Shown here piece after piece: positions 60,066-64,000 of a stretch of DNA of 64,000 nt; within the stretch, counting starts at the first letter, position 1, and every line of letters starts with the position of its first letter. The position numbers and the translations under genes were made by a program. Origin of the DNA: Streptomyces sp. NRRL S-646 (GTDB taxonomy: Bacteria > Actinomycetota > Actinomycetes > Streptomycetales > Streptomycetaceae); the NCBI RefSeq assembly GCF_000720765.1, contig NZ_JODC01000006.1:186001-250000 (forward strand), given 5' to 3'. Under the pieces are notes generated by a model, which saw only the letters and a list, made by a program, of their open reading frames with translations, made no database searches and had not been told where the DNA came from.

Positions 60066-60146
60066 ATGTTTCACGCTGCCTCGTCCCCCGCACGCGCAGC
60101 GAGGTCAGGGATCGTCTCCCCCAGTTTCTGGGGGGAGGGTCTGTGA
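60066..60146 (+). CDS. 26-codon leaderless upstream ORF overlapping the acyltransferase start
   Basis: This ORF begins MFHAASSPARAARSG and ends SFWGEGL. Its TGA (60144-60146) overlaps the GTG of the acyltransferase (GTGA). A TAGGGT box lies 7 nt before its ATG, so a leaderless message would be translated here first. It contains an internal CCTCG/CGAGG pair that could fold. Seen: the frame, overlap and box. Inferred: that ribosomes finishing this ORF re-initiate at the acyltransferase. No family is recognised. Confidence 0.4.
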   Translation: MFHAASSPARAARSGIVSPSFWGEGL

Positions 60147-61321
60147 CGAACTCGTTGCAACCGCACGGCCAGAACAGAGCGCCGCTCCCTCCGGCACAGT
60201 CGCCGGCGTCGGGAGTGCCGAGTCCGCGCTCACCGCAGAAACAGCAGAACACTCCCCCCAAACCCGGCAGACAGCGCGACTCGTTCTTCGACAACGCGAA
60301 GTACCTGGCGATCGTGCTGGTGGCGATGGGTCACTCCTGGGAGCCGCTGAAGGGTGACAGCCGCATCCTGGAGGGCGTGTACACGGTCGTGTACTGCTTC
60401 CACATGCCGGCCTTCATCATCATCTCCGGCTACTTCTCACGCAGTTTCGACATGCGCCCCGACCGCCTCAGACGACTGGTCACCGGCGTGCTCGTGCCGT
60501 ACATCGTCTTCGAGACCGCGTACAGCCTCTTCAAGCGCTACGGCGACCACGACCCGAGCATGACGGTCAGTCTGCTCGACCCCTGGTACCTCACCTGGTT
60601 CCTGATCGCGCTGTTCATCTGGCGTCTGACGACCCCGCTGTGGAAGACCCTGCGCCGACCGCTGCCCGTCGCGCTCGGCATCGCGATGTTCGGGTCGGTC
60701 TCGCCGGAGATCGGCAACGACCTCGACCTCCAGCGCGTCCTGCAGTTCCTGCCGTACTTCGTGCTGGGCCTGTGCATGAAGCCCGAGCACTTCCAGATGG
60801 TGCGCACGCGGAAGATGCGGATCCTGGCGGTGCCGGTCTTCGGTACCGCGCTGGCCGTCGGCTGGTGGGCGGTGCCGCGGATGAACACCGCGTGGTTCTA
60901 CCACCGGGACGCCGCCCAGGAGATGGCCGCGCCGTGGTGGAGCGGGCCGGTCATGGTGCTCGCCCTGTTCGGCTGCTCGCTGCTGCTGACCGCCTGCTTC
61001 TTCGCCTGGGTGCCGCGCCGGAAGATGTGGTTCACGGCGCTCGGCGCGGGCACGCTGTACGGCTATCTGCTGCACGGGTTCCTGGTGAAGGCGGGCGACT
61101 TCTACGGCTGGTTCGAGCCGAAGTGGTTGCACCGGCCGCTGGGGGAGATTTTGGTGACGGTGGGCTTCGCCGGCGCCGTCACGCTGCTGTGCACTCCGCC
61201 GGTGCGGCGGGTGTTCAGGTTCGTGATGGAGCCTGAGATGAGGTGGGCCTTCCGGCGGGACGCGGTGGAGGTCGCTCGGGAGCGGGACACTGCAAGGAAG
61301 CGCGAAATGGCCAACGCCTGA
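60143..61321 (+). CDS. acyltransferase family 3 membrane protein
   Basis: This 392-residue protein has a ~45-residue Pro/Gln-rich cytoplasmic N-terminus. About ten membrane segments follow, containing the acyltransferase-3 marks FDNAKYLAIVLVAMGHSW near the start, VVYCFHMPAFIIISGY, YLTWFLIALFIWR and TLYGYLLHGFLVK. Such enzymes move acyl groups to cell-surface sugars or antibiotics. The GTG has GGGGGAGGG upstream and overlaps an upstream ORF. The C-terminus is basic. It may modify the wall polymer made elsewhere in the window, but this is a guess. Confidence 0.88.
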   Translation: MTNSLQPHGQNRAPLPPAQSPASGVPSPRSPQKQQNTPPKPGRQRDSFFDNAKYLAIVLVAMGHSWEPLKGDSRILEGVYTVVYCFHMPAFIIISGYFSRSFDMRPDRLRRLVTGVLVPYIVFETAYSLFKRYGDHDPSMTVSLLDPWYLTWFLIALFIWRLTTPLWKTLRRPLPVALGIAMFGSVSPEIGNDLDLQRVLQFLPYFVLGLCMKPEHFQMVRTRKMRILAVPVFGTALAVGWWAVPRMNTAWFYHRDAAQEMAAPWWSGPVMVLALFGCSLLLTACFFAWVPRRKMWFTALGAGTLYGYLLHGFLVKAGDFYGWFEPKWLHRPLGEILVTVGFAGAVTLLCTPPVRRVFRFVMEPEMRWAFRRDAVEVARERDTARKREMANA

Positions 61322-61360
61322 GCCGTTGCCGCGACATGCCGTCGGCGTCTGCAGGTTCGT

Positions 61361-61442
61361 TGTGGCTGGTCGCGCCCACGCGGCGGAGCCGCATATCGGC
61401 TGTGACATCAGCCGCTGCCGCGGCGGGGCCCCGCGCCCCTTG
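61361..61442 (+). repeat. interspersed repeat family B, copy 4 (with insertion)
   Basis: TGTGGCTGGTCGCGCCCACG and GCGGCGGAGCCGCATATCG match copies 2 and 3. An unrelated ~25-bp stretch interrupts the unit before CCCCGCGCCCCT. It lies between the converging stops of the acyltransferase and HD genes. Confidence 0.85.
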
Positions 61443-61449
61443 ACAGCCG

Positions 61450-61917
61450 CTACTGCTGGGCCAGGCCGAGAAGTGCGCGCATGCGTGCGTACTTCTCGGT
61501 CAGGCGTTTCCGGGTGGGCTCGTCTGCCAGGCGGCCGAGGCGGGTTGGGTCTGCGTTGTGGGCCAGGTCTGCCTCCTTGACCAGGAGTGCGCCCGGGGTG
61601 GCGAGGATTCGGGCTGCGTACGCCTGCGGGGACTCCCCCGGGCGCTTGGTGACCGCCAGGACGATGTTCTTCGTGCGGGGGCTCAGGGCGGCCTCTTCCA
61701 GCCACTGTTCGGACAGTGCGTCGTCCTCTACGGCGTCGTGGAGCCAGGCCGCCGCTATCTGTTGCTCGTCGCCGCCACGTGCGCGTACGCCCTCGGCGAC
61801 GGCTTGGAGGTGCTCGGCGTACGGGCGTCCCGACTTGTCCGTCTGGCCCTCGTGGGCGGCGCGGGCGGTGGCCTCGACTTCGGCGAGGGTCATCGGGTTG
61901 CGAGGGGTTTCGGTCAT
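61450..61917 (-). CDS. HD-domain phosphohydrolase (SpoT/MESH1-like)
   Basis: This 155-residue protein has the HD metal-binding residues YAEHL, WLHDAVED and ADLAHNAD, arranged as in stand-alone (p)ppGpp hydrolase-like proteins. The RSH synthetase domain is absent. It may hydrolyse (p)ppGpp or another nucleotide. The ATG lies 4 nt after the stop of the SpoIIE-type phosphatase gene, so the two are co-transcribed and probably coupled. Confidence 0.85.
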   Translation of the reverse strand: MTETPRNPMTLAEVEATARAAHEGQTDKSGRPYAEHLQAVAEGVRARGGDEQQIAAAWLHDAVEDDALSEQWLEEAALSPRTKNIVLAVTKRPGESPQAYAARILATPGALLVKEADLAHNADPTRLGRLADEPTRKRLTEKYARMRALLGLAQQ

Positions 61918-61921
61918 CGGC

Positions 61922-63112
61922 TCAGCCCGGCGTCGGCGGCGGGGAGGTCACTGTCGGGCCCTCCCGGCAGATCAGCAGTAGTGCGCGGTCGTCGTTCACG
62001 TCTTTCGCGACCGCCTCGATGAGGTGCCAGGCGGCGCCGTGGAAGCCGCCGGCGACATAGCGGTCGGCCTCGCCCGTGAGGCGGTCGATGCCCTCGACGA
62101 TGTCCCGGTCGGAGGTCTCCACCAGGCCGTCTGTGAACAGCATCAACACGTCACCGGGGCGGAGCGAGCCCTTCACGGGGTCGAACTGTGCGCCGTCGTA
62201 CACACCCAGGAGCGGGCCCTCGGCCGCCTTCTCCTCCCAGCGGCCGCTGCCCGCGCTGAGCTGGAGGCCCGGCGGATGGCCCGCGGAGTAGAGCTCGTAG
62301 TCGCCGGAGTCGAGGTCCAGGACCAGGTGGATCGAGGTCGCGAAACCCTCGTCCCAGTCCTGGCGGAGCAGATAGCCGTTGGCCGCCGGGAGGAACGCGT
62401 GCGGGGGCAGGGAGCCGAGGAGGCCGCCGAACGCCCCGGACAGCAGCAGGGCGCGCGAGCCCGCGTCCATGCCCTTCCCGGAGACGTCAGTCAGGACGAC
62501 CTCCATCGTGCGGCCGCCGTTGGTGCGGGCGGCGACCACGAAGTCGCCCGAGAACGACTGGCCGCCCGCCGGGCGCAGCGCCATCTCGCGGTGCCAGCCC
62601 ATCGGCAGCGTCGGCAGCTTGCTCTGCACCCGGATGCGTTCGCGCAGGTCGAAGAGCATGGTGCCGCCGCGCCGCCAGGGCACGCCGACCCGGCTGCGGA
62701 ACTGGGCGATGAGCAGACCGAAGAACCCGCAGGCGGCCACCACCAGCACGACGCCGGGGGTGACACGGGAAGGGCCCTCCGTGTAGGGCCCCAGTTTCAC
62801 CGACTCCACGATCAGCGCCGTGGCCGCGGCCGCGTACAGACCGAGCAGGCTGGCGGGGCGCAGCAGCAGGCCACCGGCGACGATCGGGAGGACCAGTACG
62901 GCCGGGGAGCACCACACGGAGTTGGCGAGCGTGACGGCGGCGATCAGCGGGACGGTGAGGAGCAGACCTGCGAGCGCGACCCAGTCCGAGCCGTCCCCGC
63001 GGAAGTAGTCCACGGCGCTTCTGCGCAGGCCGACACGGACCCGGTGCCACTGCATCTTCAACCGGGCCGTGAACGTCTCGGCTGCTGCGCGCCGCTCTCG
63101 TCCTGCTGCCAT
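61922..63112 (-). CDS. SpoIIE/PP2C-type membrane serine phosphatase
   Basis: This 396-residue protein has a basic N-terminus, four or five membrane segments at about residues 45-140, and a SpoIIE/RsbU-type PPM phosphatase domain. The latter has FSGDFVVAARTNGG, VLTDVSGKGMDAG, YSAGHPPGLQL, LLGVYDGAQF and VLMLFTDGLVE, giving the aspartates needed for two-metal catalysis. Such enzymes dephosphorylate anti-anti-sigma factors. TAGGGT lies 9 nt before the ATG, predicting a leader of two or three bases. Confidence 0.92.
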   Translation of the reverse strand: MAAGRERRAAAETFTARLKMQWHRVRVGLRRSAVDYFRGDGSDWVALAGLLLTVPLIAAVTLANSVWCSPAVLVLPIVAGGLLLRPASLLGLYAAAATALIVESVKLGPYTEGPSRVTPGVVLVVAACGFFGLLIAQFRSRVGVPWRRGGTMLFDLRERIRVQSKLPTLPMGWHREMALRPAGGQSFSGDFVVAARTNGGRTMEVVLTDVSGKGMDAGSRALLLSGAFGGLLGSLPPHAFLPAANGYLLRQDWDEGFATSIHLVLDLDSGDYELYSAGHPPGLQLSAGSGRWEEKAAEGPLLGVYDGAQFDPVKGSLRPGDVLMLFTDGLVETSDRDIVEGIDRLTGEADRYVAGGFHGAAWHLIEAVAKDVNDDRALLLICREGPTVTSPPPTPG

Positions 63113-63272
63113 TAGTTCGGGACCCTATCCATCGGACCAGCTGCTTGGCACGGGAGGTCCCACTTGTCCCCCGTCCGAGGTTCAACTTCACAGTGAACTT
63201 CACAGAAAGCCATTGCGGGTCCGCCAAGGCGAAATTCCCTCGCTCGTCCCGCAATGCCCTGGTAGGCATGGT

Positions 63273-64000
63273 TCATGGGGACTGACTTGCGCGTACTGCG
63301 CCGGGAAGACTGGGACGAGTGGTACGACAACCTGATCCGCGCCTTCGGCGGGGTTCCGGAGTCGGCCGAGGAGCGGGCGCTGTGGCGTGAGCTCACCGAG
63401 ACGGACCGTTCCATCGGCGCATGGGACGGTGAGGCGTGTGTGGGCACGGCGGGCGCGTTCTCCTTCCGGCTGACCGTGCCCGGCGGGGCCGCGGTGCCCG
63501 CGGCGGGCGTGACCATGGTGTCCGTGGCCGCGACGCACCGGCGGCGCGGGGTGCTGACGTCCATGATGCGGCGCCAGTTGGACGACGTACGGTCGTGGGG
63601 CGAGCCGCTGGCCGTCCTGACGGCGTCCGAACCCGCGATCTACGGACGGTTCGGGTACGGCATCGGGACGTACCACGTCAACGCCGAGATCGACACGACG
63701 CGTGTACGGCTGTCCGTGCCGCCCGGCACCGATGACGTACGGCTGCGGTACGCCGAGCCGGCCGACGTACTCGACGCGTGTGAGGCGGTGTACGCCCAAC
63801 TGGTCGCGCGGCGGCCCGGGATGGTGGCGCGCGTTCCGGGCTGGGAGCGGCTGTGGGTGCTCGACCCGGAGAGCGAGCGGGACGGCGCCTCGCCGCTGCA
63901 GTGCGTGCTCGCGGAGCGGGACGGCGAGGTCGTCGGGTACGCACGCTTCCGGATCAATCGGGACTGGGAGCCGGCCGGGCCCAAGGGCCGGGTGCAGGCG
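63273..64000 (+). CDS. GNAT acetyltransferase, Eis-like (partial)
   Basis: The first ~242 residues of a GNAT protein run off the window end. The acetyl-CoA site reads VTMVSVAATHRRRGVLTSMMRR at about residues 74-95, followed by ASEPAIYGRFGYG, both typical of Eis/enhanced intracellular survival proteins. A second domain begins near residue 170. TAGGCA lies 6 nt before the ATG (63273) and no clear ribosome binding site exists, so it may also be leaderless. Confidence 0.9.

Overview
The window is high-GC actinobacterial DNA and almost certainly Streptomyces chromosome core. The support is the gene order (leuS, nadD, proA, proB, obg-rpmA-rplU-rne, mreB-mreC-mreD-PBP2-rodA, ndk, folC, valS, clpX, clpP2-clpP1, tig), strong GC3 bias, GTG starts, many leaderless starts and Streptomyces-type intergenic repeats. 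No phage, transposase or CRISPR was seen. Most genes lie on the minus strand. The synteny is like the S. coelicolor SCO257x-SCO262x region as I remember it; no database was consulted.

Layout. 0-5 kb: 5' part of leuS with a leucine leader peptide and terminator (attenuator), a plus-strand two-gene membrane electron-transfer unit, and two identical tRNA-Ala(GGC) genes flanking two small zinc-ribbon genes. 5-12.4 kb: histidine phosphatase, rsfS, a diverged LCP/LytR_C membrane protein, nadD, two tiny membrane proteins, an M48 metalloprotease and two membrane proteins sharing an N-terminal motif. 12.4-16.4 kb: proA and proB, separated by a hypothetical gene and a ~0.7-kb array of ~39-40-bp degenerate repeats that starts at the proB stop codon. 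16.5-26.5 kb: a cell-wall-polymer type cluster (polysaccharide pyruvyl transferase, GT2, membrane-anchored TagF-like polymerase, IspD/TarI-SDR fusion resembling a bifunctional CDP-ribitol synthase, sulfotransferase-like protein, Tat-exported PhoD) lying between proB and obg, which are adjacent in many actinobacteria. 26.9-33.1 kb: obg, rpmA, rplU and a very large RNase E/G. 33.3-40.4 kb: two radical-SAM related proteins split by a repeat-built membrane protein, a DUF899 protein and a GT2, then a CYTH-CHAD protein.

40.5-47 kb: mreB-mreC-mreD-PBP2-rodA, the elongation/spore-wall machinery. 47-52.4 kb: ndk, DUF4233, folC, valS. 52.5-58.1 kb: a Pro/Gly/Tyr-rich membrane protein, then the Clp protease genes and trigger factor. 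58.3-64 kb: tRNA-Pro, tRNA-Gly, SseB-like protein, a small membrane protein, an acyltransferase with a leaderless upstream ORF, an HD hydrolase, a SpoIIE-type phosphatase and the 5' part of an Eis-like acetyltransferase.

Two themes link the genes. First, cell-envelope construction: the Mre/PBP2/RodA genes, the LCP-like protein, the shared-motif membrane proteins and the teichoic-type polymer cluster sit within 40 kb of each other. From memory, S. coelicolor homologues of several of these form a spore-wall synthesizing complex. Second, expression signals: at least seven genes here have a TANNNT box exactly 6-7 nt before the start codon and no ribosome binding site, which predicts leaderless mRNAs. 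Two families of short interspersed repeats recur at gene ends.
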